This document shows positions 1 to 7,171 of a stretch of DNA of 49,941 nt, one piece after another. The stretch lies in NCBI GenBank assembly GCA_012519425.1, contig JAAYQF010000066.1:1-49941 (forward strand), read 5' to 3'. How positions within the stretch are numbered: the first letter of the stretch is position 1; each line of letters begins with the position of its first letter. This stretch comes from Bacteroidales bacterium. Its GTDB lineage: Bacteria > Bacteroidota > Bacteroidia > Bacteroidales > Paludibacteraceae. The position numbers and the translations under genes were made by a program. The notes under the pieces are model-generated. The model made no database searches and had not been told where the DNA came from. It worked only from the letters and a program-made list of their open reading frames with translations.

Positions 1-743
1 TGGCGAGATTTTATATCACCACTTTCCTTGTAAATCAATGATCTCAGAAAAGTAATAATAGCATACTCATGACTGTTTTCCGGAACACTTTGCAAGCGTT
101 TGTCATTAAATTCAAGTGCAACTTTGAAATCCCGGATGCTTCGGAAATCCGATTCTTTGATAGATAAATAAAGATCACCGTCTTGGGGTAAGATATTCAA
201 TTGCAAATTTTTATACTTATCAGCTATCTTCCAGTAAGCGTTACTCAACTCCGGATCCTTACTGTAAAATGAAAGTTCTCCATAAGTATGCTCCATGCAA
301 CTGTAATAAGCAAGTAGAAGGTTCGGCGTTAGATGAACTTCACTAATTTCATCCAGTAAATCTACTGATTCTTTGTACAAACCGATAGATGCGAGCAAAT
401 AAGCCAGTTGTATTTTTGATTCTATCTGCAAATCAACATTGTTAATATCTTCTGCGAGAGCAATATTTTTTTTCAAATACACAATGGCGGAATCAGAGAT
501 ATAAGGACGGTATTCTTTGTAGATTTGCTGATTGACAGAATAAAGCTGTTGGGGCGTAAGGAACTGTTTTCCTGCTTCAAATTTCAAATTATCAATGCGG
601 TCGTGCCTTTCAACAATATATATTTCGTATTTGCTTAGCAGTTCGTCATACACGCGCATCAGCGAGTCTGTTTCTTTGTCTGACGCTGATACCGGAATTA
701 CAAACACTAGAGAAAACACTAAAAAAACTATCAGATTCCTCAT
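1..743 (-). CDS. DUF6377 family protein, 5' part only (runs off left edge)
   Basis: An open minus-strand frame starts MRNLIVFLVFSLVFVIPVSA, a signal peptide, and continues without a stop to the window edge (about 247 residues). After the signal come a helical segment (DSLMRVYDELLSKYEIYI, then ERHDRIDNLK) and TPR-like helices. From memory this N-terminus matches Bacteroidales DUF6377 proteins, which carry TPR helices, then a membrane segment, then a C-terminal DNA-binding domain; those last parts would lie outside the window. Family members are presumed membrane-bound regulators with unknown ligands. A good promoter lies just upstream. No same-strand neighbour is visible, so its targets cannot be inferred. 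Family assignment is moderately sure; the function is not established. Confidence 0.7.
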   Translation of the reverse strand, partial: MRNLIVFLVFSLVFVIPVSASDKETDSLMRVYDELLSKYEIYIVERHDRIDNLKFEAGKQFLTPQQLYSVNQQIYKEYRPYISDSAIVYLKKNIALAEDINNVDLQIESKIQLAYLLASIGLYKESVDLLDEISEVHLTPNLLLAYYSCMEHTYGELSFYSKDPELSNAYWKIADKYKNLQLNILPQDGDLYLSIKESDFRSIRDFKVALEFNDKRLQSVPENSHEYAIITFLRSLIYKESGDIKSR

Positions 744-775
744 TATCCACTGGATTTTCACGAATATTTCTTCCG

Positions 776-804
776 CAAATTTAGAAAAAATAATCATATA
801 ACAA
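776..804 (-). promoter_or_regulatory. Promoter of the DUF6377 gene
   Basis: On the minus strand a -7 box TAAATTTG (776-783) is preceded 18 bases upstream by TTG (802-804), fitting the Bacteroidetes TTG-N17-23-TAnnTTTG pattern. The start codon lies about 33 bases downstream of the box. Confidence 0.6.
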
Positions 805-854
805 TGGAGTTGATATAATTTGGTTTTCTATAAAGTTTACGTTAAATGCCTTAT

Positions 855-888
855 ACTCAGAACTCAATACTCAGAACTCAGAACTCAA
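855..888. repeat. Short direct repeats (ACTCAGAACTCA type)
   Basis: Three imperfect copies of a unit like ACTCAGAACTCA stand head to tail in the gap between the DUF6377 and sigma-factor genes. The rest of the gap (744-995) shows the DUF6377 promoter and no convincing promoter for the sigma gene. Confidence 0.7.
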
Positions 889-995
889 ACCATCTTTAAC
901 TGATCAAAGTCAAATAAATAATTCTTTTTCATCCAAAACGTAGGAAAATTTTTGTTTCTTTGTCTAAGAACTATTGAACAACCGAGTGTGAACAA

Positions 996-1553
996 ATGTC
1001 CGATGAACAATTGATAGAAAAGATACTTTCCGGGGATAAGGAAGCATTTCGCCTGTTGATGGAAAAATACCAGCAGCAGGTGTTTTATGTGGCTATGGGT
1101 TTTGTCCATTCACGGGAGGATGCCGAAGATATTACACAAGAAGTTTTTATTCGGGTGTTTCACTCGTTGGGTTCATTCAAAGAAAAATCACTTTTTTCCA
1201 CCTGGTTATATCGGATTGCACTAAATACTTCTATCAACTACATCAATAAAAACAAAAGGCAAAAGTTCTTTACTGAAGCCGGTGATAACCTGATGAATTT
1301 ATTCAATAGAAATAATGAAGAAAAAAACGCTCATCAGCAACTTGAAGCAGCAGAAACAGAAAAAAGCATACAAAAGGCGATAGACGAACTACCGGTAAAA
1401 CAACGCAAAGCCTTTATATTAAGTAAGTATGAGGAACTATCGCAACGCAAAATTGCTGAAATAATGCAAACTTCCGAAGGGGCTGTAGAACAACTTCTGG
1501 TACGTGCGAAAAAGAATTTACAAAATAAATTAGCCCATCTCGTAGGAAAATAA
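996..1553 (+). CDS. ECF RNA polymerase sigma factor (sigma-70 family)
   Basis: 185 residues, the usual ECF length. Sigma region 2 spans about residues 20-90, with the DAEDITQEVFIRVF core-binding segment and the FSTWLYRIALN -10 recognition segment. Region 4 spans about 125-180 with a helix-turn-helix (SQRKIAEIMQTSEGAVEQLL). It should direct polymerase to a small stress regulon. The next gene encodes a one-span membrane protein of the kind that often serves as cognate anti-sigma factor, followed by a CpxP-like protein, so a periplasmic metal or envelope signal is likely. The ATG at 996 gives the canonical start MSDEQLIEKILSGDKEAF. The family is certain; the regulon is inferred from context. Confidence 0.95.
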   Translation: MSDEQLIEKILSGDKEAFRLLMEKYQQQVFYVAMGFVHSREDAEDITQEVFIRVFHSLGSFKEKSLFSTWLYRIALNTSINYINKNKRQKFFTEAGDNLMNLFNRNNEEKNAHQQLEAAETEKSIQKAIDELPVKQRKAFILSKYEELSQRKIAEIMQTSEGAVEQLLVRAKKNLQNKLAHLVGK

Positions 1554-1619
1554 CAAAACAACTGTCTAACTAAGCAGATATCAGGTAGAGACAATTAGAC
1601 AATAGAATTAAAAGTTAAT

Positions 1620-1964
1620 ATGAAACAGAGAAACAAATTAATCAGCCACACAAAAAAGTCCCCCCTGGGGGATTTAGGGGGCTTTGATAATTACATAAAC
1701 AACTTTATCCGCAAAGAAAAACAGGAGCAAGTCAATCCCTATCTTGCAACACGCGTATTGGCGGAATTGGAGAAATATGATGAAACCGCAGTTATTGTTC
1801 CAATATGGAAAAAAATTGCAGTTGCTGCCAGCTTTGTTTTGGTAATTGCAGCAGGTTTTGGATTGGGAAGCTTTGTACAAGGGGAAAAAGAATTTATTGC
1901 CATCAATATTAATGATGCACAACTTGAAAATTTAAATCTTTATACATTAACAGACCATGAATAA
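1620..1964 (+). CDS. Putative membrane-anchored anti-sigma factor carrying an in-frame PLGDLGG repeat
   Basis: 114 residues with one clear membrane span (about 63-85, KKIAVAASFVLVIAAGFGLG). Position between an ECF sigma factor and a metal-sensor-like protein, size and topology suggest an anti-sigma factor, but no catalogued anti-sigma domain is recognised. The cytoplasmic N-terminus contains KSPLGDLGGF, encoded by a GC-rich repeat (1658-1683) that looks inserted. Its stop overlaps the next start (ATG 1957), indicating translational coupling. Confidence 0.65.
   Translation: MKQRNKLISHTKKSPLGDLGGFDNYINNFIRKEKQEQVNPYLATRVLAELEKYDETAVIVPIWKKIAVAASFVLVIAAGFGLGSFVQGEKEFIAININDAQLENLNLYTLTDHE
1658..1683 (+). 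repeat. GC-rich palindromic repeat translated as SPLGDLGG
   Basis: The stretch has two C-tracts and G-tracts (CCCCCC TGGGGG, then AGGGGG) in an AT-rich gene and can fold on itself. I recall near-identical repeats scattered through Bacteroidota genomes, often giving PPLGDLGG peptides when translated. Here the reading frame is kept. Confidence 0.7.
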
Positions 1965-2502
1965 TAAAAACAAAATACTGATTTGGATTATCGTCTTGCT
2001 GGCGATACTAAACTTAACGACAATCGTTTCCATTATACATCACAGATATAAAGACAAACAAGCTACTGAAACTGTGATTGTTACAGGACAAGGACAAAAT
2101 CCGCTAAGTGGCCGGTTTTTTATGCAAGAAATGGGATTTGACAACAAACAAATGGAGCAATTCAGGCAAATAAACCGAAACTTCAAGCCAAAATCCAATC
2201 AAATCATTTGGCAAATGGACAGTCTGAAAGTGTTGATCTTTGATGAGCTAAACAAACAACAAGTTGATACGGCAAGACTACAACAATTAAACTCAGCATT
2301 CGGGGAATTGCATGCAGAACTGAAAGATGAAACCGGCATGTTTTATTTAAAATTGAAAGAAATTTCAAACACTGAGCAAATTGAAAAGTTGAAAAGTGCT
2401 TTTGAGCCGCTCTTTTATCAGGAAAATAGCCCTACTCAAGGCAGGGGAAGAGGCAGAGGCGGCAGACATCAGCCCTGTTATGACAATGAAATCCAAAATT
2501 AA
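1957..2502 (+). CDS. CpxP/Spy-like periplasmic heavy-metal sensor protein
   Basis: 181 residues. An N-terminal membrane anchor (about 7-27) is followed by a helical periplasmic domain with alternating amphipathic segments (FRQINRNFKPKSNQIIWQMD, then LKVLIFDELNKQQVDTARLQ). This is the pattern of the heavy-metal-resistance (CnrX/CpxP-like) family, which binds metal or misfolded protein outside the inner membrane. The C-terminus is rich in Gly, Arg and His (GRGRGRGGRHQ), a possible metal-binding tail. It overlaps the preceding gene by 8 bases, so all three upstream genes form one operon. It probably modulates sigma activity through the membrane protein. The family is likely; the metal is unknown. 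Confidence 0.8.
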   Translation: MNNKNKILIWIIVLLAILNLTTIVSIIHHRYKDKQATETVIVTGQGQNPLSGRFFMQEMGFDNKQMEQFRQINRNFKPKSNQIIWQMDSLKVLIFDELNKQQVDTARLQQLNSAFGELHAELKDETGMFYLKLKEISNTEQIEKLKSAFEPLFYQENSPTQGRGRGRGGRHQPCYDNEIQN

Positions 2503-2561
2503 AAACAGCAAAATATTTAAACAAGAATTTATACAAACAATGATTTAAAAACAAGAAAATT

Positions 2562-2873
2562 ATGAAAACAATTGTGTTTACAGTTGCGTTTGCAATGATG
2601 ACTGTAGTAGCTTTCGGTCAAAACAATCAACAAGCAAAAGCTGCAAATAAAACTCAAACAGAAAGCAATATTCAAACTCGAAAAGGTCCTAATTTCGTGG
2701 ATAAAAACAAAAATGGAATTTGTGACAACTATGAGCAAGGAACCCGCCCGGCACGAGGTCAGGGACGAAATGCCAAAGGTGGAGGAGCAAATTTCGTGGA
2801 CAAAAATAAAGACGGTGTTTGTGATAACTATCAATCCGGAAATCGTCCGGGACGTGGTAAAAGGACAAGGTAG
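2562..2873 (+). CDS. Small secreted protein with two DxNxDGxCD-type repeats
   Basis: 103 residues. A signal peptide (about 1-19, ending TVVAFGQ) is followed by two copies of a motif: FVDKNKNGICDNYEQG (about 46-61) and FVDKNKDGVCDNYQSG (about 77-92). Each copy is followed by an Arg/Gly-rich linker. The DxNx[DN]GxCD pattern resembles calcium-binding EF-hand/thrombospondin-3 type loops. From memory, small proteins of this type recur beside CpxP-like and DUF2202 genes in Bacteroidota, but I know of no assigned function. It sits 59 bases after the metal-sensor gene on the same strand and is probably co-transcribed. Confidence 0.75.
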   Translation: MKTIVFTVAFAMMTVVAFGQNNQQAKAANKTQTESNIQTRKGPNFVDKNKNGICDNYEQGTRPARGQGRNAKGGGANFVDKNKDGVCDNYQSGNRPGRGKRTR

Positions 2874-2931
2874 AGGTAGCAAAGCTGTAAGTAGTAAAAA
2901 ATAAAACTTACCTTTTCAAACTTAGAAAAAA

Positions 2932-3663
2932 ATGAAATCTATTAGTAATATCACACTTGCAACAATGCTGTCCATCTTTTTCTTTGCAAGTTGTGAAACA
3001 AAATCAAATGAGATCAATAATGATTTGGCATCTGACACAGAGTTGATCGATGCTGAAAACATATCAATAGCAGACCAATCATTAATCGGACTTGCTGCCA
3101 ATCAAGTTGTTCCCGGTGATGTAACAGAGACAGATATTGAGCACCTTCTTTATATGCTTGAAGAAGAAAAATTGGCACATGATGTTTATGTTTATTTCAA
3201 CGGGAAATTCAATAAAAGGGTGTTTCAAAACATCTCGAAAAGTGAAGCTGTACATCAGAAGGCTATAATATATCTTATCAATCTATTTGGTGTTGAGGCA
3301 CCGGATTCAAAGCCTGCCGGTGAATTTCATAATCCTGAATTACAAGCACTTTACACCAAGCTGATCACAGAAGCTGAAACTTTGGAAGATGCGCTGAAAG
3401 CAGGTGCATTGATTGAAGAGGTTGATATTATGGACTTGAAAAAAGCCATTTCCGAAACTGAAAACGAAAATATCAAGCGTGTTTTTTCAAATCTGCTACA
3501 GGCTTCGGGCTATCATTTGAAAGCTTTTGTCAAAAACCTCAGTGTACGTGGCATTGATTATCAGCCTCAATTTTTATCTCAAGAAGAGTTCAATACAATT
3601 TTAGAAAACAGTCGGTCGAATAGGAAATCATCTTCTCACAAACCTACTACTCGCTGCTCGTAA
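2932..3663 (+). CDS. DUF2202 ferritin-like lipoprotein with an altered C-terminus
   Basis: 243 residues. A lipoprotein signal (lipobox FFFASC, Cys21) is followed by the DUF2202 helical domain (about residues 65-205), with carboxylate/His-rich helices such as LYMLEEEKLAHDVY and SEAVHQKAIIYL, and GYHLKAFVKNL near the end. DUF2202 is related to ferritin-like diiron proteins, so metal binding or redox protection in the envelope is plausible. The last 17 or so residues (SRSNRKSSSHKPTTRCS) are a wrong-frame reading of a TPR-gene relic (see 3605-3823), so the natural end was probably just after TILEN. It closes the ECF-sigma operon. Confidence 0.85.
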   Translation: MKSISNITLATMLSIFFFASCETKSNEINNDLASDTELIDAENISIADQSLIGLAANQVVPGDVTETDIEHLLYMLEEEKLAHDVYVYFNGKFNKRVFQNISKSEAVHQKAIIYLINLFGVEAPDSKPAGEFHNPELQALYTKLITEAETLEDALKAGALIEEVDIMDLKKAISETENENIKRVFSNLLQASGYHLKAFVKNLSVRGIDYQPQFLSQEEFNTILENSRSNRKSSSHKPTTRCS

Positions 3664-3823
3664 TTTTGGCTTGTATCCTTTCGACTATTATTCTAATCTG
3701 ATGGCAGGCTGGACAAAGTATTTTTTAAATAAGAAAAATGAAGCTAAAATTCTGTTTAATACCGTTTTAATTATTTCCCCAACCGATAAATCGGCACAAG
3801 ACGGGTTGGATTTAATAAAGTAG
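3605..3823 (+). pseudogene. 3' relic of a TPR protein gene
   Basis: In a frame different from DUF2202, the sequence stays open from 3605 to a TAG at 3821-3823. It reads through NHLLTNLLLAARNFGLYPFD, then YYSNLMAGWTKYFLNKKNEA, and ends QDGLDLIK. The GWTKYFLxKKxEAKxLFNTVLxxSPxDxSAxxGL pattern is a tetratricopeptide unit typical of the C-terminus of Bacteroidales TPR proteins. It has no start codon and its first codons overlap the 3' end of the DUF2202 gene. I infer that a recombination joined the DUF2202 gene to the interior of a former TPR gene. Confidence 0.65.
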
Positions 3824-3852
3824 TAAGGTTTATATCTTTAAATTTAAATGTG

Positions 3853-3860
3853 TATCTTTG
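3853..3860 (+). promoter_or_regulatory. -7 box of the rubrerythrin promoter
   Basis: TATCTTTG fits TAnnTTTG and lies 42 bases upstream of the rubrerythrin start. No clear TTG -33 element is seen at the expected distance. Confidence 0.5.
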
Positions 3861-3902
3861 CGGACTTAATTTTCATCAATCTTAATTTTAAAAAAAGCGT
3901 TT

Positions 3903-4481
3903 ATGAAAAGTATTAAAGGAACTCAAACAGAAAAAAATCTGTTAAAATCATTTGCCGGAGAGTCTCAGGCGAGAATGCGTTACACTTATTTTGCAAAAGA
4001 GGCTGATAAAGAAGGCTACAAGCAAATTGCAGCTATTTTCATGGAAACCGCCGAGCAGGAAAAAGAACACGCGAAACGCATGTTTAAATATTTGGAAGGC
4101 GGAATGGTTGAAATTACTTCAACTTATCCGGCAGGAGTTATCGGAACCACAGCAGAAAACTTAGAAGCTGCTGCTGCAGGAGAAAACGAAGAATGGTCAG
4201 AACTTTATCCCATGTTTGCTGACATTGCTGAAAAAGAGGGATTTAAAGAAATTGCCGTCATGTACAGAATGATAGCGAAAGCTGAAGCCATTCATGAAGA
4301 ACGCTATTTAAAACTCTTGCAACGTGTGAAAGACGAAACCGTATTCTCACGCGACGAGGAAATTGAATGGCAGTGTCGCAATTGCGGATATGTTCATAAA
4401 GGCAAAAACGCACCGAAAACATGTCCCGCTTGCTTGCATGCACAAGCTTACTTTGAGCCTAAATGTGATAAGTATTATTGA
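3903..4481 (+). CDS. rbr: Rubrerythrin
   Basis: 192 residues, full length. The N-terminal ferritin-like diiron domain (about 1-145) has the expected Glu/His positions (FAGESQARMRY, EQEKEHAKRMF, AKAEAIHEERYLKLL). The C-terminal rubredoxin-like domain binds iron through Cys158-x2-Cys161 and Cys174-x2-Cys177. It reduces hydrogen peroxide in the cytoplasm of anaerobes with electrons from NADH-linked donors. It is monocistronic, with its own -7 box upstream and a terminator hairpin downstream. Its position next to the DUF2202 stress operon fits an oxidative or metal-stress neighbourhood, although the TPR relic between them indicates the adjacency may be secondary. Confidence 0.97.
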   Translation: MKSIKGTQTEKNLLKSFAGESQARMRYTYFAKEADKEGYKQIAAIFMETAEQEKEHAKRMFKYLEGGMVEITSTYPAGVIGTTAENLEAAAAGENEEWSELYPMFADIAEKEGFKEIAVMYRMIAKAEAIHEERYLKLLQRVKDETVFSRDEEIEWQCRNCGYVHKGKNAPKTCPACLHAQAYFEPKCDKYY

Positions 4482-4487
4482 TTTCTT

Positions 4488-4531
4488 CTCTTCATTTTTT
4501 TGTCTTGACACAAAAAAACGAAACAAAAAAG
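4488..4531 (-). repeat. Copy 1 of dispersed hairpin repeat (partial)
   Basis: The tract carries TTCATTTTTTTGTCTTGACA and then CAAAAAAACGAAACAAAAAA. It is the inverse of the tract at 14810-14855 (GCTTCGTTTTTTTGTATCAAG, then ACAAAAAAATGAAG). It sits between rubrerythrin and its terminator, and is part of a three-copy family in this window. Confidence 0.7.
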
Positions 4532-4566
4532 ACAGCTACTGCTCATTGAGGGTGGTAGCTGTTTTT
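4532..4566 (+). terminator. Rho-independent terminator after rubrerythrin
   Basis: Perfect 8-bp stem ACAGCTAC/GTAGCTGT (4532-4539 and 4555-4562) followed by a T run. Confidence 0.75.
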
Positions 4567-4614
4567 GTGTTCTAACAATATGAGGCACCATCAAAATATT
4601 AATATAAAATTGAA

Positions 4615-4622
4615 TATATTTG
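4615..4622 (+). promoter_or_regulatory. -7 box upstream of the TRIC channel gene
   Basis: TATATTTG matches TAnnTTTG exactly, about 97 bases before the start codon. The -33 region is AT-rich without a clean TTG. Confidence 0.45.
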
Positions 4623-4718
4623 CGGATTGATTTTTAAATATAATTCAGAACAACTCGATCAGAGTATTAATTCAGATAACCATTGTAAAATATACACAAA
4701 CAATAAATTTATAAAACT

Positions 4719-5417
4719 ATGTTTGAAATGTTATTTGGAATATCACTAATAGACTATATCAGAGAGAATTATATCGTACTATTAGACCACGCGGGTACAT
4801 TTGCATTTGCTTTAAGTGGAATTCAACTGGCTGCCGAAAAAAAATTCGACTGGTTTGGAGCCTATGTGGTGGGATTGGTTACTGCAATTGGCGGTGGAAC
4901 TACCCGCGATTTATTGTTAGGTGTAACTCCTTTTTGGATGTCAAACAGTTCCTATTTAATCGTGACGGCAGTGGCTCTGTTTTCATTTGTTGCTCTTAAG
5001 AGATTCATTTTCAGATTAAATAAAGCCCTGTTTTTGTTTGATGCCATCGGTCTCGGACTATTTACAGTGGCCGGAATAGAAAAAACCCTGGCTGTAGGTT
5101 ACCCATTTTGGGTTGCCATTATTATGGGTATGATCACGGGCTCGGTTGGAGGTTTGATCAGGGATGTTTTAATCAACGAAATGCCCCTTATATTACGTAG
5201 AGATATATACGCAACAGCTTGTATTGCCGGAGGTCTCGTGTTTGCATTGTGTTACCGGCTCGAAGTAAACCGTGCTTTGATTGACCTTATTTCAGCTTCT
5301 ACCGTAATACTGATCAGATTTATTGCTGTTAAGTATAAAATTCAACTCCCAACAGCAAAATACGGGGATATAAAGATCGATAAGAAAATTTTCAGACCAA
5401 AAAATAAAACAGAATGA
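4719..5417 (+). CDS. TRIC-type (UPF0126/YicG) cation channel family membrane protein
   Basis: 232 residues with about seven hydrophobic segments. It has the duplicated signature of the family: AIGGGTTRDLLLG (about residues 65-77) and GSVGGLIRDVLIN (about 142-154), each after a FxxSGIQ- or LFxVAG-like helix. The family forms trimeric potassium-permeable channels related to eukaryotic TRIC; bacterial roles are poorly defined. The short charged C-terminus (KIDKKIFRPKNKTE) is cytoplasmic or periplasmic depending on orientation. Its stop overlaps the start of the urea transporter gene (ATGA at 5414-5417), so the two are translationally coupled. Confidence 0.9.
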   Translation: MFEMLFGISLIDYIRENYIVLLDHAGTFAFALSGIQLAAEKKFDWFGAYVVGLVTAIGGGTTRDLLLGVTPFWMSNSSYLIVTAVALFSFVALKRFIFRLNKALFLFDAIGLGLFTVAGIEKTLAVGYPFWVAIIMGMITGSVGGLIRDVLINEMPLILRRDIYATACIAGGLVFALCYRLEVNRALIDLISASTVILIRFIAVKYKIQLPTAKYGDIKIDKKIFRPKNKTE

Positions 5418-6340
5418 GTTTGAAATTCAACTTTAAAAACGGCCTGCCGCACAAATCTACAGCCATTATCTCCGTAATTCTTAAAGGACTAGGACAAATC
5501 ATGCTTCAGGAAAACAGCATTACCGGCTTGCTGTTTCTGATTGGGATTTTCTACGGTTCACTCGCCATGGGCTTTGCTGCACTTTTAGCAACCGTATGCG
5601 GAACTGCCATTGCTTATTTGCTGAAATACGATCAAACGGAAATCAATCAGGGACTTTACGGGTTCAGTGCCGCATTGGTCGGGGTGGCAGTAATGCTGTT
5701 CTTAAAACCGGTGTTTTGGTCTTGGGTCATTGTTGTAATAGGTGCGGTGTTGGCGGCAATGTTACAGCACTTTTTTATAAAACGAAAATTTCCCGCCTAT
5801 ACCCTACCCTTTGTGTTAGTGACCTGGCTGATACTATTTGTTTGTAATCTCTTTTATAGTGATTTATTTGCAGTATCCTCACCGGCTATTGCAGAAGCGA
5901 GTGATTCACTAACTGACGGATTTAAAAGCTTCGGACAAGTGATCTTTCAAAGTAGCTTATTATCGGGCATATTGTTCTTTTTGGCAGTCTTTATCAGCTC
6001 ACCCATTTCGGCCCTGTACGGACTTGCAGCAGCAATTATTTCCGCCATTTTAGCATTTTACGTCTCTATACCAATCAACGATATCAACCTCGGACTTTAC
6101 GGCTTCAATGCGGTTTTGTGTGCCATTGTCTTTGCCGGACCACAAGTCAAGGATGGTATATGGGTATTGATTTCGCTTGTGCTTGCTCTCGCCATCAGTC
6201 TGTTGATGCTAAAAACAGGAATTACAAAACTTACATTCCCATTTGTTTTGGCGACTTGGGTGACTTTATTTCTGAGAAACAAAATACAAAAAAACCCGAA
6301 AAAGCAGTTTGACACTTTAAAAAGCAACAAAGCCAACTAA
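5414..6340 (+). CDS. Urea transporter (UT family)
   Basis: 308 residues. It has the internal twofold repeat of the UT family: NQGLYGFSAALVGVA (about residues 76-90) and NLGLYGFNAVLCAIVF (about 224-239), each lining the urea channel, with FPAYTLPFVLVTW and KLTFPFVLATWV repeated after them. It should let urea diffuse across the inner membrane. No urease or nickel gene is in the window, so urea may feed a urease elsewhere, or the substrate may be another small amide. It is coupled to the TRIC channel gene upstream. Its stop codon lies inside the terminator hairpin. Confidence 0.9.
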   Translation: MSLKFNFKNGLPHKSTAIISVILKGLGQIMLQENSITGLLFLIGIFYGSLAMGFAALLATVCGTAIAYLLKYDQTEINQGLYGFSAALVGVAVMLFLKPVFWSWVIVVIGAVLAAMLQHFFIKRKFPAYTLPFVLVTWLILFVCNLFYSDLFAVSSPAIAEASDSLTDGFKSFGQVIFQSSLLSGILFFLAVFISSPISALYGLAAAIISAILAFYVSIPINDINLGLYGFNAVLCAIVFAGPQVKDGIWVLISLVLALAISLLMLKTGITKLTFPFVLATWVTLFLRNKIQKNPKKQFDTLKSNKAN

Positions 6341-6367
6341 TTTACAGTAAATTAGTTAGCTTTGTTT
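6326..6367. terminator. Bidirectional terminator hairpin between urea transporter and nitroreductase
   Basis: Stem of 10 bp (AACTAATTTA 6335-6344 with TAAATTAGTT 6348-6357), one mismatch, then 8 bp (AACAAAGC with GCTTTGTT). The hairpin serves converging genes and contains the urea transporter stop codon. Confidence 0.7.
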
Positions 6368-6406
6368 CGTTAATTTCCAACTAGTATAACTTATGCTCCG
6401 CAATTA

Positions 6407-7012
6407 TTATTTCGGGAAACCTACGGTCTGTGCTAACAGCACCTCTTGAGATTTAGACAATTGCAATAAGCCATGAAGTTCTTCCTTATCGAAAGAACCC
6501 CTCGCAACCGTTGCCAATCCCTCTGAAGCGCAATAGAGATAAATATTTTGCGAAATATACCCACAGTTTGTGTAGGAGTATTGTTGGCTTGCCGCTTTGT
6601 CCATATCAGCAACAATCATAATATTAAGCGGTGCATCGTACACATAATCCTGTAGTCCAGCGCTTTTTCTATGGTCACCACCTTTTACCAAAGTAAGCTT
6701 GTGTTCCTTTGCATTGTAAAAATAGACACCTTTTTTTGAAATTACATAAAGCTCTAACTCCTGACGATCCATAGCTGTGGGAGCCGTTCGTTTGTCTTCC
6801 CTATTGAAGCCGTTAGCAGCCCATAATAAATCAGATAATTGCTGGTCAGAGAGATCCTTCTCTGAAAACGAACGAGTTGATTTTCGCTCATTTAATGATT
6901 TCATCAAAGGTTGTCCGCCACTCCTGTCGGGAGCCGGTAATTTAATTTCTTGTGCATTCATACTACAATATCCTATACTGATTAAAATAATTGATAAAAT
7001 TTTTGTTTTCAT
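6407..7012 (-). CDS. Exported SagB/ThcOx-type nitroreductase family protein
   Basis: 201 residues. An N-terminal signal peptide (about 1-20, ending YCSMNA) precedes a nitroreductase fold: the FMN-binding RKSTRSFSEKDLSDQQLSDLLWAA-type opening (from about residue 43), a central NAPLNI-like strand (here YDAPLNIMIVAD), and a C-terminal GLATVARGSF/VLLAQTVGFPK. This layout is seen in the many Bacteroidota proteins annotated as SagB/ThcOx oxidoreductases. It would bind FMN and reduce an unknown substrate in the periplasm. Export of an FMN protein of this fold is notable but common in this phylum. It converges with the urea transporter and has no operon partner. Confidence 0.85.
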   Translation of the reverse strand: MKTKILSIILISIGYCSMNAQEIKLPAPDRSGGQPLMKSLNERKSTRSFSEKDLSDQQLSDLLWAANGFNREDKRTAPTAMDRQELELYVISKKGVYFYNAKEHKLTLVKGGDHRKSAGLQDYVYDAPLNIMIVADMDKAASQQYSYTNCGYISQNIYLYCASEGLATVARGSFDKEELHGLLQLSKSQEVLLAQTVGFPK

Positions 7013-7070
7013 GTGTGAGTGAATTTAATTTTTTTAAAAGCAGGCCTAATATAAGAGTTTTATTTGAAAA

Positions 7071-7127
7071 ATAAAAAAACGAAGCAAAAAAGTTAAGACT
7101 ACGCCCGCTTCGCTTGAAAAATAAACT
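7071..7127 (-). repeat. Copy 2 of dispersed hairpin repeat
   Basis: AAAAAAACGAAGCAAAAAAG, then TTAAGACTACGCCCGCTTCG and CTTGAAAAATAA. It is the inverse of 14780-14833, with the same order of GCTTCGTTTTTTT, AGTCTT and a CGAGCGAAGC-like block. Its right end supplies the TTG that sits 17 bases before the DUF389 -7 box. Confidence 0.7.
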
Positions 7128-7141
7128 TTTTATTAACTTTG
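7114..7141 (+). promoter_or_regulatory. Promoter of the DUF389 gene
   Basis: TTG (7114-7116) and TAACTTTG (7134-7141) are separated by 17 bases, 31 bases before the start. The -33 element lies inside the repeat copy at 7071-7127. Confidence 0.55.
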
Positions 7142-7171
7142 TCGCATTAAAATTTATAAACCGAATACGGG

